Assembly (NCBI RefSeq): GCF_000328705.1
Contig: NC_019673.1
Location: forward strand, 4,092,001 to 4,156,000
DNA: 64,000 nt
Direction: 5' to 3'
DNA from: Saccharothrix espanaensis DSM 44229
GTDB taxonomy: Bacteria > Actinomycetota > Actinomycetes > Mycobacteriales > Pseudonocardiaceae
Made by a program: the position numbers and the translations under genes. This document shows, piece after piece, positions 37,917-46,393 of the stretch; within the stretch, counting starts at the first letter, position 1, and each line of letters opens with the position of its first letter. A model generated the notes under the pieces. The model searched no databases and was not told the origin of the DNA. It worked only from the letters and a program-made list of their open reading frames with translations.

Positions 37917-39152
37917 TCAGCGCCGGAATTCCACCTCCGGGTAGCGGGGTGACGGGCCGTCGAGCAGGTGCTCGGCTCGGCCGCGCAGGAAGCGGTCGAA
38001 GAACGCGGCCAGGTACGTGCGCTGCGCCTCGACGGAACGGGCCGGGTCGATCGTGCCCACGTGGCGGCTGACCTGCTCGGGGGTGAGCAGGCCCGCCGCG
38101 CCCAGCCGCGGCACGAACACCTGGCGGTCGCTGAACGACGGGTGGTTCGAGCCGCGCAGCAGCAGGTCGAGCTTCCAGCCGCGCTGGTTGCGCCAGAACG
38201 AGGCCAGCGACGGGTCGGTCCGGTGGCTCAGGCCGCTCTGCTCGCTGCCCATCAACAACACCGGGCGGTCCAGGCCCTCCACGGCCACCGGCGGCAGCAC
38301 CTCGCCGTACGGGTCGTAGGACAGCCCGCTGTCGAGATCGGCCCCCGCGCGCACGCGGCGGTCGTGGTACATGAGCTCGATCGCGGTCGCCCCGCCGGCC
38401 GACACGCCGAACATGCCGACTCTGGTCAGGTCGAGCGCGCCGGACACCGCAGGCAACGTCGCCAGCCTGTCGAGCACGAACCGCAGGTCCTTCACACGGG
38501 CGTCCATCGTCCGGCGGTGGAACTCGACGAACCACGGGTCGTCCAAGCCGGTCGGGACCGGCACCGACCCGACCTCGACCCGTCCGCCCGGGAACTCCAC
38601 CTCGGCCGCCTCGTGGGTGTGGTCGACGGCCACCACCACGTACCCCCGGCTCGCCAGGTCCTCGGCCACCCCGGTGCCCAACGTCCGCGACGCCAGGTGG
38701 CCCGACGAGTACAGCACCACCGGGTACCGGCCACCGCGCCGGTCGACGGGCGCGCCTTCCCGGGCGTGCGTCGGGCCGGTCCAGTCGAGCGCGCCGCTCG
38801 GCAGCCCGATCTCCGGCAGGCGCCGGTCGGCGTGCGCTGCTTCGGCGGCCGTTCGGTACGGCGCGCGCGGCCGGTGCTCGGCCCGCCGCGCCGGGTACCA
38901 CAGGCTCACCATCACCTCCCGGTACGGGCGATCGGCGACCCACGGATCGGGCCGGCTCCGGTCGACCAGGTGCGCCGTGGCGTGGCCGACCGGATGGGGC
39001 CCGGTCGGCGCGGGCAACCCGATCGCCACCTTCGCCCACTCCACCCCGACCTGCCCGGCACCGGCACCGGCACCGGCCTGCCACGCCGTCGACGTGACCG
39101 CGCCGGCGGTCAGCGCGACCACGACGAGCATCCGCCGTGTGGTTCCCCGCAT
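37917..39152 (-). CDS. Secreted platelet-activating-factor acetylhydrolase-like hydrolase
   Basis: This 411-aa protein has a signal peptide (RRMLVVVALTAGAVTSTAW). The mature region carries MVSLWYPARRAEHRPRAPY near the start, PVVLYSSGHLASRTLGT with the oxyanion segment, the elbow GMFGVSAGGATAIEL, VLLMGSEQSGL and the His in LRGSNHPSFSD. This is the order of PAF-acetylhydrolase isoform II-type esterases in actinomycetes. It probably hydrolyses short acyl esters outside the cell. It is a single gene with its ribosome site GGGGGAAA. Confidence 0.8.
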   Translation of the reverse strand: MRGTTRRMLVVVALTAGAVTSTAWQAGAGAGAGQVGVEWAKVAIGLPAPTGPHPVGHATAHLVDRSRPDPWVADRPYREVMVSLWYPARRAEHRPRAPYRTAAEAAHADRRLPEIGLPSGALDWTGPTHAREGAPVDRRGGRYPVVLYSSGHLASRTLGTGVAEDLASRGYVVVAVDHTHEAAEVEFPGGRVEVGSVPVPTGLDDPWFVEFHRRTMDARVKDLRFVLDRLATLPAVSGALDLTRVGMFGVSAGGATAIELMYHDRRVRAGADLDSGLSYDPYGEVLPPVAVEGLDRPVLLMGSEQSGLSHRTDPSLASFWRNQRGWKLDLLLRGSNHPSFSDRQVFVPRLGAAGLLTPEQVSRHVGTIDPARSVEAQRTYLAAFFDRFLRGRAEHLLDGPSPRYPEVEFRR

Positions 39153-39257
39153 GGTTTCCCCCTTCGCAGAACCGAACAGGGCGAGGATGCGGCACCGACC
39201 TTGAGAGGGCGCTGAGACCTGCCACCGGCGGTCCCGGTTGGGCCGTCCGGCCGTAGC

Positions 39258-39292
39258 AGTGGTCTAGACCTTGACCTAGCGTGGTCTGAACC
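39258..39292 (+). promoter_or_regulatory. DasR-type operator pair upstream of chitinase
   Basis: AGTGGTCTAGACCTT (39258-39272) closely matches the DasR dre consensus ACTGGTCTAGACCACT. A second half-conserved copy, GTGGTCTGAACC (39281-39292), follows 9 nt later. GlcNAc-responsive GntR regulators of the DasR type bind such sites before chitinase genes in streptomycetes. Confidence 0.7.
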
Positions 39293-39319
39293 ATGCTGGC
39301 TGTGAGTGCGAGGAGGACC

Positions 39320-40624
39320 ATGTCGAGGAAGAGGTGGGGTGCCGCCGTCGTAGCGGGTGCCCTGTTGACGGGGTTGTCGGTCGCCGTGCCGGCGGCCCAG
39401 GCTCACGACCACCGCGGCGGCAACGCCGTCCGCACGGTCGGGTACTACACGCAGTGGAGCCAGGCCGACCGCGGCATCCCGGCCCGCTACCTGGTCGAGA
39501 ACGGCAGCGCCGCCAAGCTGACCCACCTCAACTACGCCTTCGGCCTCCTCGACGAGCAGGGCGGCTGCGTCAGCTCCGACCCGCGCGCCGACTACCAGCG
39601 GCTGTACTCGGCCGAGGAGTCCGTCAGCGGCAAGGCGGACAAGCCCGGCCAGGCGCTGGCGGGCAACCTGAACCAGCTCAAGCAGCTCAAGCAGAAGTTC
39701 CCCCGGCTGCGGGTCTACATCTCGCTCGGCGGGTGGATCGGGTCGGCGTACTTCTCCAACGCCGCGCTCACCCCGCAGTCGCGCGCGGCGCACGTGAAGT
39801 CGTGCATCGACCTGTGGCTCAAGGGCAACCTGCCGGGCGCGCCCGCCGGTGCGGCCAAGGGCGTGTTCGACGGCATCGACCTGGACTGGGAGTGGCCGTC
39901 CACCGAGGGCAACGTCGGCAACGTCGTGCGCCCCGAGGACAAGCAGAACTTCACCAAGCTGCTGCGCGAGTACCGCACGCAGCTCAACAAGCAGGGTGCC
40001 AAGGACCGCAGGGTCTACGACCTCACGGCGTTCCTGCCCGCCAACCGCGAGGCGATGGACCGCGGCTACGAGATGGCCGAGGTCTACAAGCTGCTGACCT
40101 TCGCCACCGTGCAGGGCTACGACTACCACGGCGCGTGGGAGAGGACCTCCAACCAGCAGTCCGCGCTGCGCGTTCCCGAAGGCGACCCGACCACGCCCAA
40201 GGACAGCGGCGAGATCGTCGTGGACGCCTACCTGGAGCGCGGTGCGCCCCGCCACAAGATCACGCTCGGCGTGCCGTACTTCGGTCGCGGCTGGACCGGT
40301 CTGCCGAACCAGAACAACGGCCTGTTCCAGCAGTCGACGGGCCCGGCACCGGGCAGCTACGAAGCGGGCTACGAGGACTACCGCACGCTCAAGCCCCTGC
40401 TGGCCGGCGGGAAGTTCAAGCTCTACCGCGACGACAAGGCCGGTCACGCCTACCTGTTCGACGGCACCACGTTCTGGAACTACGACGACCCGACCGAGCT
40501 GAAGCGCAAGGGCAAGTTCATCCGCGACCGCAAGCTCGGCGGCGCGATGATCTGGGCGCTGGACGGCGACACCCCGCAAGGTGAGCTGACCAAGGCCCTG
40601 GACGCCGGCCTGCGCCGACGTTAG
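39320..40624 (+). CDS. Secreted GH18 chitinase
   Basis: This 434-aa protein has ATG 39320 after GGAGGACC. The signal peptide (KRWGAAVVAGALLTGLSVAV) ends near AQA. The GH18 barrel shows VGYYTQWSQADRG, LNYAFG, the SxGG strand VYISLGGWIGS, and the catalytic FDGIDLDWEWP, where DxxDxDxE supplies the acid Glu. VQGYDYHGAWE and the final GGAMIWALDGD are also present. There is no chitin-binding module. It hydrolyses chitin in the medium to GlcNAc oligomers, matching the DasR-type operators in front of it and the strong terminator behind. Confidence 0.92.
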   Translation: MSRKRWGAAVVAGALLTGLSVAVPAAQAHDHRGGNAVRTVGYYTQWSQADRGIPARYLVENGSAAKLTHLNYAFGLLDEQGGCVSSDPRADYQRLYSAEESVSGKADKPGQALAGNLNQLKQLKQKFPRLRVYISLGGWIGSAYFSNAALTPQSRAAHVKSCIDLWLKGNLPGAPAGAAKGVFDGIDLDWEWPSTEGNVGNVVRPEDKQNFTKLLREYRTQLNKQGAKDRRVYDLTAFLPANREAMDRGYEMAEVYKLLTFATVQGYDYHGAWERTSNQQSALRVPEGDPTTPKDSGEIVVDAYLERGAPRHKITLGVPYFGRGWTGLPNQNNGLFQQSTGPAPGSYEAGYEDYRTLKPLLAGGKFKLYRDDKAGHAYLFDGTTFWNYDDPTELKRKGKFIRDRKLGGAMIWALDGDTPQGELTKALDAGLRRR

Positions 40625-40637
40625 ACGCAACCGCGTG

Positions 40638-40669
40638 CACGGGGCGGGCCCTCATCGGCCCGCCCCGTG
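40638..40669 (+). terminator. Strong hairpin terminator after chitinase
   Basis: CACGGGGCGGGCC (40638-40650) pairs perfectly with GGCCCGCCCCGTG (40657-40669) around a 6-nt loop, 14 nt after the stop codon. Confidence 0.85.
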
Positions 40670-40760
40670 ACCGTCACGCACCGGGCCTGCGGTCCGTCGT
40701 GGCGGCGAGGATGTCGTCGCCGGGCGGAACCGGCGTGACACCGAGCGCGTTCAAGCTTCT

Positions 40761-40928
40761 GTGCTGATCTTCATCGGTGTCATCCTGCTCGTGGTCCAGC
40801 TGGTCGTGGTCATCCGCTACGGGATGTCGGACGTGGGGGACGAAGGCGAGGCCAAGCGCCGCAAGGCGCTGATCGTGACCACCGTGCTCGTCCTGCTCAC
40901 CTCGACCGCCCTGTTCCTCACCGCCTGA
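40761..40928 (+). CDS. Small two-helix membrane protein (55 aa)
   Basis: The frame from GTG 40761 gives LIFIGVILLVVQLVVVIRYG, a short charged loop SDVGDEGEAKRRK, and then ALIVTTVLVLLTSTALFLTA, which is two transmembrane helices. Codon use is gene-like. No strong ribosome site is visible, so the true start may lie slightly elsewhere. No family is recognised. Confidence 0.55.
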   Translation: MLIFIGVILLVVQLVVVIRYGMSDVGDEGEAKRRKALIVTTVLVLLTSTALFLTA

Positions 40929-41004
40929 CCGTCGGGGCCGGTCCACGGCCCTGGGGCCCAGCCGCAGCACGGCCCGATCCACGCCCGGCACGCGCTGGAC
41001 CGGG

Positions 41005-42009
41005 CTACTCCGGCGTGGCTCGGACGAGCATCTTGCCGGTGTTCTCGCCTCGGAGCATGCCGAGGAACGCGTCGACGATGGTGTGGAAGCCGTCGGTCAC
41101 CGTCTCGTCGGTGGTGACCGTGCCGTTCTGCACGTGCGGGACCAGGAAGTGTTCGAACTCCTCGCGGGCGTCGGGGTGGTCGCGGACCAGGAAGCCCTCC
41201 AGGCGGAGGCTCTTGCCGACGATGTCGAAGAGGTTGTGCGGCGCGGCCGGGGGAGTGTCGAGGGTGTTGTACTGGGCGACGGCACCGCACCAGGCGATCC
41301 TGCCGTGGTCGCGCAGCGCGTCGATGGCCGCCGCCAGGTGGTCGCCGCCGACGTTGTCGAAGCAGACGTCGACGCCGTCCGGGGCCGCCTTCGCCAGGGA
41401 CGTCCGGACCGGGCCGTCGTGGTAGTCGAACGCGGCGTCGTAGCCCAGGTGCGTGGTCAGGTGCCGGACCTTGGCCGCCGAACCCGCGCTGCCGACGATC
41501 CGGCCCGCGCGCAGCAGTCGGGCGATCCGCCCGGTCGCGCTGCCGACGGCACCGGCCGCCGCCGAGATGAACAGGTCTTCGCCGGGCTGCAAGCGGGCGA
41601 CGCGGGTCAGGCCGACGTACGCGGTCAGGCCGGTCCCGCCGAGGATGCCGAGGTAGGCGCTGAGCGGGACGCCGTCCGCCGGGGTGATCGGCCGCGCGTC
41701 CGCCTCGGTGAGCACGGCGTGCGTGCACCAGCCGTGCCGGTGCAGGACGACGGTCCCCACGGGCAGGGCCGGCGCCTTGGACTCGATCACGCGCCCCAGG
41801 GTGCGGCCTTCGAGGCCGAGGCCCTTCTCCCAGCCGCCGAAGTCCATCAGTTCCCGCATGTACGGGTCGACCGACAGGTAGATGTTCTCGACGAGCACCT
41901 GTCCGTCGTCGGGGCCGGCCAACGGCTCGGTGACGAACGTGAAGTCCTCCGGGCGTGGCTCGCCCCGGGGGCGACGCACCTGGCGGACGGCGGTGGCACT
42001 GCGGGTCAC
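41005..42009 (-). CDS. NADP-dependent medium-chain oxidoreductase (CurA/leukotriene B4 reductase type)
   Basis: This 334-aa zinc-free MDR enzyme starts with QVRRPRGEPRPEDFTFVTEP and has NIYLSVDPYMRELM and LGGTGLTAYVGL. The nucleotide-binding AAAGAVGSATGRIARLL is near residue 155, with DVCFDNVGGDHLAAAIDAL and RIAWCGAVAQYN as in prostaglandin/curcumin reductases. It reduces alpha,beta-unsaturated ketones or aldehydes with NADPH in the cytosol. GTG 42009 follows AAGGAG. It is divergent from a LysR regulator with a perfect palindrome in between, so it is probably that regulator's target. Confidence 0.85.
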   Translation of the reverse strand: MTRSATAVRQVRRPRGEPRPEDFTFVTEPLAGPDDGQVLVENIYLSVDPYMRELMDFGGWEKGLGLEGRTLGRVIESKAPALPVGTVVLHRHGWCTHAVLTEADARPITPADGVPLSAYLGILGGTGLTAYVGLTRVARLQPGEDLFISAAAGAVGSATGRIARLLRAGRIVGSAGSAAKVRHLTTHLGYDAAFDYHDGPVRTSLAKAAPDGVDVCFDNVGGDHLAAAIDALRDHGRIAWCGAVAQYNTLDTPPAAPHNLFDIVGKSLRLEGFLVRDHPDAREEFEHFLVPHVQNGTVTTDETVTDGFHTIVDAFLGMLRGENTGKMLVRATPE

Positions 42010-42097
42010 GGGCTCTCCTTCGCGGGAACGGGCTGGTGGGGACCGTAGGCGGGGAGGTGGGCGGTCGGGCAGGTCGCCGCGTCGATGGACCTCCGGT

Positions 42098-42132
42098 TTC
42101 CATGAATGGACTTCATGGAACGGCGTTAGCCT
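42098..42132. promoter_or_regulatory. LysR operator palindrome and leaderless -10
   Basis: TTCCATGAA (42098-42106) and TTCATGGAA (42112-42120) are perfect inverted repeats separated by TGGAC, a 23-bp LysR-type dyad between the divergent genes. TAGCCT (42127-42132) ends 6 nt before the regulator's GTG, giving a leaderless transcript whose promoter the dyad would overlap. Confidence 0.75.
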
Positions 42133-42138
42133 GAGCGG

Positions 42139-43029
42139 GTGAGCACCACCGATCTGAGTCCCGGCGAGCTGCGGCTGCTGCTCGCCGTCGAGCGCACGGG
42201 CAGTTTCACCGCGGCGGCCGCCGACCGCGGGCTGACCCAGTCCGCGGTGTCGCACGCCGTGCGGGTCTGCGAGCGCAAGATCGGGGCTGTCCTGTTCGAG
42301 CGCGGCCGGACCGGTGCGCGGGCGACGAAGGCCGGGGACCGCGTCCGCGTGCACGCGCGTCAGATCCTGCGCCAGCTCGACCTGCTGGTCACCGAGGCGC
42401 GCGGTGCGGCCGCCGGGACGTTGACCGGTCCGCTGCGCATCGCGGCCTTCCGCAGCGCCGCCGCGCACCTGCTGCCGGCCGCGCTCGACCGGCTCGCGGC
42501 GGGAAACCCCGAGCTGAGCCCGAGGGTGCTGATCGTGCCGGAACTCGGCAGGGGCACCGCGGGCGAGGTCGCCGACGGCCGGGCGGACGTCGCCATCGCC
42601 ACGCTCGCCGAGGACTCGCCGGCACCGGCCGGGCTCGTCGCGGGCGAGCTGCTGCGGGAGCCGTACGTGCTGGTGCACCCGGCCGGGCGGCGGGAGCCGC
42701 GCGACCTCCCGCTGATCGACTGGGCCGAGAACTGCTCCTCCTACACGCGGGCGTGGTGGGCCCGGCAGGAGTGGCTGCCGAAGGCGACCCTCGACGTGGC
42801 CGACGACGGTGTCGTCCTGTCGATGGTGGCGCAGGGCATCGGCATGGCCATCCTGCCGAAGCTCAGCCTCCTGGCCACGCCGCCGGGCGTCACCGTCACC
42901 TCTCTCGGCGAGAACGCCCCGACCCGCCGGATCGTCTACGTGGCCACCCACGCCACGGCCCAGTCCCTGGCGGTCCGGCGGCTGGTCGCCGAACTGCGCG
43001 CCACGGCGAAGCCGCACGCGATGGCCTGA
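42139..43029 (+). CDS. LysR-family transcriptional regulator
   Basis: This 296-aa protein has an N-terminal winged helix (LRLLLAVERTGSFTAAAADR, LTQSAVSHAVRVCERKIG, LFERGR). The periplasmic-binding-like effector domain begins LTGPLRIAAFRSAAAHLLPA and includes DVAIATLAEDS and VVLSMVAQGIGMAILPKLSL. The layout is that of GltC/CynR-type activators. It likely binds the palindrome at 42098-42120 and controls itself and the divergent NADP oxidoreductase in response to a small electrophile or metabolite. Confidence 0.9.
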   Translation: MSTTDLSPGELRLLLAVERTGSFTAAAADRGLTQSAVSHAVRVCERKIGAVLFERGRTGARATKAGDRVRVHARQILRQLDLLVTEARGAAAGTLTGPLRIAAFRSAAAHLLPAALDRLAAGNPELSPRVLIVPELGRGTAGEVADGRADVAIATLAEDSPAPAGLVAGELLREPYVLVHPAGRREPRDLPLIDWAENCSSYTRAWWARQEWLPKATLDVADDGVVLSMVAQGIGMAILPKLSLLATPPGVTVTSLGENAPTRRIVYVATHATAQSLAVRRLVAELRATAKPHAMA

Positions 43030-43142
43030 CCGCACAACGCGGCACGTCCGGTTCTCGTGGCGCGCCGACGACCATCCGCGCTGCCGCGGTAGACGAAGGT
43101 GGACATCGGGATCAGACCTTTGTCGGAAAGTTTCCCACGGGC

Positions 43143-43173
43143 TTGACCGTGCCGTAGCGGCATGGTTTCCACT
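43143..43173 (+). promoter_or_regulatory. MerR-type promoter with 19-bp spacer and dyad
   Basis: TTGACC (43143-43148) and TCCACT (43168-43173) are 19 nt apart, the stretched spacing typical of MerR-controlled promoters. A near-perfect dyad, ACCGTGCCG (43146-43154) with CGGCATGGT (43158-43166), fills the spacer. It lies 53 nt before the MerR-family start codon. Confidence 0.6.
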
Positions 43174-43225
43174 TGACGTGTCGGCGCGACCGCGTCGGGG
43201 ACGTTCGAGGGCCGGGGGTCACGTC

Positions 43226-43942
43226 GTGGGGTGGAGCACCAGTCAGCTCGCGGACCTCGCCGGCACGACCCTGCGCGCGATCCGGCACTACCACGAGGTG
43301 GGTCTGCTCGCCGAGCCCGAACGCCGGGCCAACGGCTACAAGAGCTACGGCGTGCCCCACCTGGTCCGCGTGCTGCGGATCAAGCGCCTGACCGGGCTGG
43401 GGCTGTCGCTCGCGCAGATCGCCGACCTGGGCGACGCGGACGAGCACCCCGGCGAGGCGCTGCGCCGGCTGGACGCCGAGCTGGCCGCGACGATCGAACG
43501 CCTCCAGCGGGTGCGCGCCGAACTCGGCGTGATCCTGAGCCGGGAGACGCCGACCGACCTGCCGCCCGACCTGGCCCAGCTGGTCGTGGAAGCGGACATG
43601 TCGCCGCAGGACCGCGCGTTCACCGTCGTGCTGGCCCAGCTCGCCACGCCGGCGGCGCTGGCCGCGTACGCCGACGCGGTGCGGCGCTACTCGAAGGACC
43701 CGGTGGTGGTCGAGTTCGACACCCTGCCCGTCGACGCGGACGAGCAGACCCGTCAACGCCTCGCCGAACGCCTGGGCGCACTCCCGCACGTGCGGGAGAT
43801 GCGCGCGATGTTCCCGGACGCCGCCGGCATGTACGCCGGTGCGCCGCGCGGCGAGGCGTTCGCGCTCCAGACCATCGGCAAGGTCGTCGCCGAGCTCTAC
43901 AACAAGGCTCAGATCGACGTCCTGATCCGCATGAACGACTGA
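43226..43942 (+). CDS. MerR-family transcriptional regulator
   Basis: This 238-aa protein has a MerR helix-turn-helix (WSTSQLADLAGTTLRAIRHY, HEVGLLAEPERRANGYKSYG), then coiled-coil dimer helix residues (LDAELAATIERLQRVRAELG). A larger C-terminal domain (about 130-238) is of the type found in drug- or stress-responsive MerR proteins, without the Cys pattern of metal sensors. GTG 43226 gives the usual N terminus just before the first helix. Its own upstream region has a MerR-type promoter, implying autoregulation. No obvious separate target gene adjoins it. Confidence 0.88.
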   Translation: MGWSTSQLADLAGTTLRAIRHYHEVGLLAEPERRANGYKSYGVPHLVRVLRIKRLTGLGLSLAQIADLGDADEHPGEALRRLDAELAATIERLQRVRAELGVILSRETPTDLPPDLAQLVVEADMSPQDRAFTVVLAQLATPAALAAYADAVRRYSKDPVVVEFDTLPVDADEQTRQRLAERLGALPHVREMRAMFPDAAGMYAGAPRGEAFALQTIGKVVAELYNKAQIDVLIRMND

Positions 43943-43997
43943 CGACCCACAGATTTCGGCACGCCGTCGGAGCGTGCCGTCGGGGAGGTATTTGCAA

Positions 43998-45515
43998 ATG
44001 CGAAAAGCACTGTCCTTAGTGGCGGTCCTGGCCGCCGCGGCGTCGTTGGTGGCGCCCGGCGTGTCATCGGCCGCACCTGCCGCACCTGCCGCACCTGCCA
44101 CACCTGCCGCACCGGACGTGAGGTGGGTCGCGTGCCCGGCGGACGTCGCCGCCGAGGGTCTGGAGTGCGGGACGCTGTCCGTGCCGCTGGACTACAAGAA
44201 GCCCGAAGGCCGCAAGATCGAGGTGATGATCTCGCGTTTGGCCAGCAAGAACCCGCAGAAGCGCCGGGGCATCCTGCTGACCAACCCCGGTGGGCCGAGC
44301 GAGGGCCTGACGTTCCCGGCGGTGCTGAAGGCCGCCGGTCTGCCGCAGAGCGTGCAGGACGCGTACGACGTGATCGGCGTCGACCCGCGTGGCCTCGGCT
44401 ACAGCACACCCGTGACGTGCGACCTGACCGAGGAGCAGCAGTACGCGGGCAACGTCCCGCCGTACGCGGTGACACCCGCCGACGTGCGCAAGCGGGCCGA
44501 CGAGACGAAGAAGATCGCGCGGCAGTGCGCCACGTCGTCGACCGCGTACATGTTGCCGCACAACACGACCGCGAACATCGCGCGCGACCTGGACCGCATC
44601 CGTGCCGCGCTGGGGGAGCGCAAGGCGTCGTTCCTGGGCTACTCGTACGGCACGTACCTGGGTTCGGTCTACACCACGCTGTTCCCGCGCACCACCGACC
44701 GCGTCGTGATCGACAGCAACCTCGGCGCGGGCGGCTGGGACGTCGACGCCAACCGCCTCTACGGCCGGGGCGTGGAGGACACGTTCCCGGACTTCGCGAA
44801 CTGGGCGGCGGCGCACCCCGGGTTCGGCCTGGGCGGCACGCCCGAGCAGGTGCGCGCGAAGTACTTCGACCTCGCCGCACGCCTCGACACAGCGCCCGTG
44901 CAAGGCGTGACGGGCCCGTTGTTCCGCCTGCTCACGTTCGGCGGCCTCTACGGCAGCGGCGACGCACCGTTCGGCAAGCTCGCCGCCGTCTGGAAGGCGT
45001 TGGACACCGACACGCCGCTGCCGCCGGACAACCCGCCCGTCCCCCCGCGCATCGAAAGCCTGGTCTCCGGGCGCTTCGCCGTGATCTGCGCCGACTCCCG
45101 CTGGCCGACGTCGGTGGCGACCTACGAGCGCAACGTCGCCGTCGACCGCGTCCGCCACCCGATGTTCGGGGCGGCCGGGGCGAACATCCAGCCGTGCGCC
45201 TTCTGGCCGGACCCCGTCGACCAGCCGGTGCGGATCTCCGACCGGGGACCGCGCAACGTGCTCATGGCGCAGAACGAGCGCGACCCCGCCACGCCGCTGG
45301 TGGGCGCGCGGTCGACGCGTCGTGCCTTCGGGGATCGGGCGGTGATGGTGACCGCCGACCAGGGTGGGCACGGGCTGTACGTCTTCGGTGCGAACAGGTG
45401 TGCCGACGACAAGGTGACCGGGTTCCTGCTCGGCGGGCAACGTCCCGCGCACGACCTGAAGTGCGCCGCCGAGCCCTCGGCCCCGGCTCGTGGTGAGGTT
45501 CCGGCGATCGGGTAG
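43998..45515 (+). CDS. Secreted TAP-like alpha/beta hydrolase
   Basis: This 505-aa protein has ATG 43998 after GGGGAGG. The signal peptide (KALSLVAVLAAAASLVAPGV) is followed by an Ala-Pro repeat tract. The mature enzyme shows VRWVACPADVAAEGLECGTL and VPLDYKKPEGRKI, LLTNPGGPSEG, VDPRGLGYS, the nucleophile GYSYGTYLG, and C-terminal MAQNERDPATPLVGARS and ADQGGHGLYV. This is the tripeptidyl aminopeptidase group, secreted. It is the second such enzyme in the window but with different sequence. A perfect hairpin follows. Confidence 0.87.
   Translation: MRKALSLVAVLAAAASLVAPGVSSAAPAAPAAPATPAAPDVRWVACPADVAAEGLECGTLSVPLDYKKPEGRKIEVMISRLASKNPQKRRGILLTNPGGPSEGLTFPAVLKAAGLPQSVQDAYDVIGVDPRGLGYSTPVTCDLTEEQQYAGNVPPYAVTPADVRKRADETKKIARQCATSSTAYMLPHNTTANIARDLDRIRAALGERKASFLGYSYGTYLGSVYTTLFPRTTDRVVIDSNLGAGGWDVDANRLYGRGVEDTFPDFANWAAAHPGFGLGGTPEQVRAKYFDLAARLDTAPVQGVTGPLFRLLTFGGLYGSGDAPFGKLAAVWKALDTDTPLPPDNPPVPPRIESLVSGRFAVICADSRWPTSVATYERNVAVDRVRHPMFGAAGANIQPCAFWPDPVDQPVRISDRGPRNVLMAQNERDPATPLVGARSTRRAFGDRAVMVTADQGGHGLYVFGANRCADDKVTGFLLGGQRPAHDLKCAAEPSAPARGEVPAIG
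44070..44113 (+). repeat. Tandem 9-bp repeat encoding Ala-Ala-Pro units
   Basis: GCCGCACCT recurs four to five times (one copy reads GCCACACCT) just after the signal peptide of the TAP-like hydrolase, encoding an Ala/Pro linker. Confidence 0.75.
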
Positions 45516-45526
45516 CCACAGCCTCC

Positions 45527-45567
45527 GGCGCGGCGTTCTTCTTGTACATCAAGGAGAACGCCGCGCC
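45527..45567 (+). terminator. Strong hairpin terminator
   Basis: GGCGCGGCGTTCT (45527-45539) pairs perfectly with AGAACGCCGCGCC (45555-45567), 12 nt after the TAP-like hydrolase stop. Confidence 0.85.
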
Positions 45568-45587
45568 GCTGGTTCACCGCCGCTGGT

Positions 45588-46010
45588 TCACCGCTCTCGG
45601 TCGCACGGGTCGGCTTCGGCGGTCGTCTTGAGGTCCTTCAGCCAGGTCTCCAGCCCCAGGTCGGAGTTCTCGTCGGCCTGGGGCCCGACGGGGTAGCCGG
45701 GGCCGTCGGCGGGGCTGCCCCAGCGGACGCACCGGCCGTGCTGGAGCCGCCGGACGGTGGAGGTGATCACGACCGTGCCGGGCGGAGCGGGAGGGGCGGA
45801 CGGGAGCCGGATGGTCGCGCGGAACCGCGAGTGCTGGCGCAGCGGGCCCGGGTCCAGCCGCTCGACGGTCATCGGGGCGGCGGGGTGCTGCCAGGAGGGC
45901 CGGTCCTCCACGTCGGTGTGCAGGTCCCAGACGGTGCGCAGCGGCGCCTCGATGAGGGTCTCGGCGCGGTAGCGGGCCTTGGCGTTGGGGTCGACACCTT
46001 GGCCTGAGCG
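45588..46010 (-). pseudogene. SRPBCC (START-like) protein, 5-prime truncated and internally deleted
   Basis: The minus-strand frame reads ARYRAETLIEAPLRTVWDLH, TDVEDRPSWQHPAAPMTVER and RATIRLPSAPPAPPGTVV, the first half of an SRPBCC domain. It then jumps from VRWGSPADGPGYPVG to the C-terminal helix LGLETWLKDLKTTAEA, missing about 60 residues in between. No start codon in this frame fits before the similarity merges into the opposite-strand transposase relic near 46010. The gene was evidently cut when that element inserted or recombined. Confidence 0.6.
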
Positions 46011-46300
46011 GCCCGAGTCCGGTGGACGGGGGCAAGCCCGGCTCGAAGATCCACGCGATGAGCGACCGTGGCGGCATTCCGCCGACCGTGGTGGTCTCGG
46101 CGTCCAACCGCAACGACCACCTGCTGCCGGAGACCGTGGTCGACGTCGTCGCCCCAGTCACAGGACGCGTCGGCCGGCCTCTTCCGGCGACTGGCGCGCC
46201 GCTACGAAACGCAAGGCCGCCCACTTCACGGCGTCCGCCCAGCCGGCCTGCGCGGTGACCTGCTACCGCCGAGCCGACAAGCTCTCGATGTGCTGACTCA
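46010..46300 (+). mobile_element. IS5-family transposase relic
   Basis: The plus strand encodes VDGGKPGSKIHAMSDRGGIP followed by VVSASNRNDHLLPETVVD, the central DDE region of IS5-type transposases (consensus DRGKxGSKxHxxxD...SAANxHDS). Further on LARRYETQ and, in another frame, FTASAQPACAVTCYRRADKL correspond to the C-terminal YERxAxxxxAFxxxACxxxCxRxL segment. A frameshift and two deletions have destroyed it. No terminal inverted repeats were found. Confidence 0.6.
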
Positions 46301-46393
46301 GCACATCTCCGGATGAGAGCCGGTCTTCGGCAGCCGGACCTCGCCGACTTCGTGGCGTTCGGGTGCGGCCGATCGGGTTCACCAGGCCGGGTG

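Noticed and set aside
36340-39321. 993-codon minus-strand frame across the GTPase and PAF-AH-like genes
   Set aside because: Shadow frame of two genes with clear P-loop and serine-hydrolase motifs; no family features.
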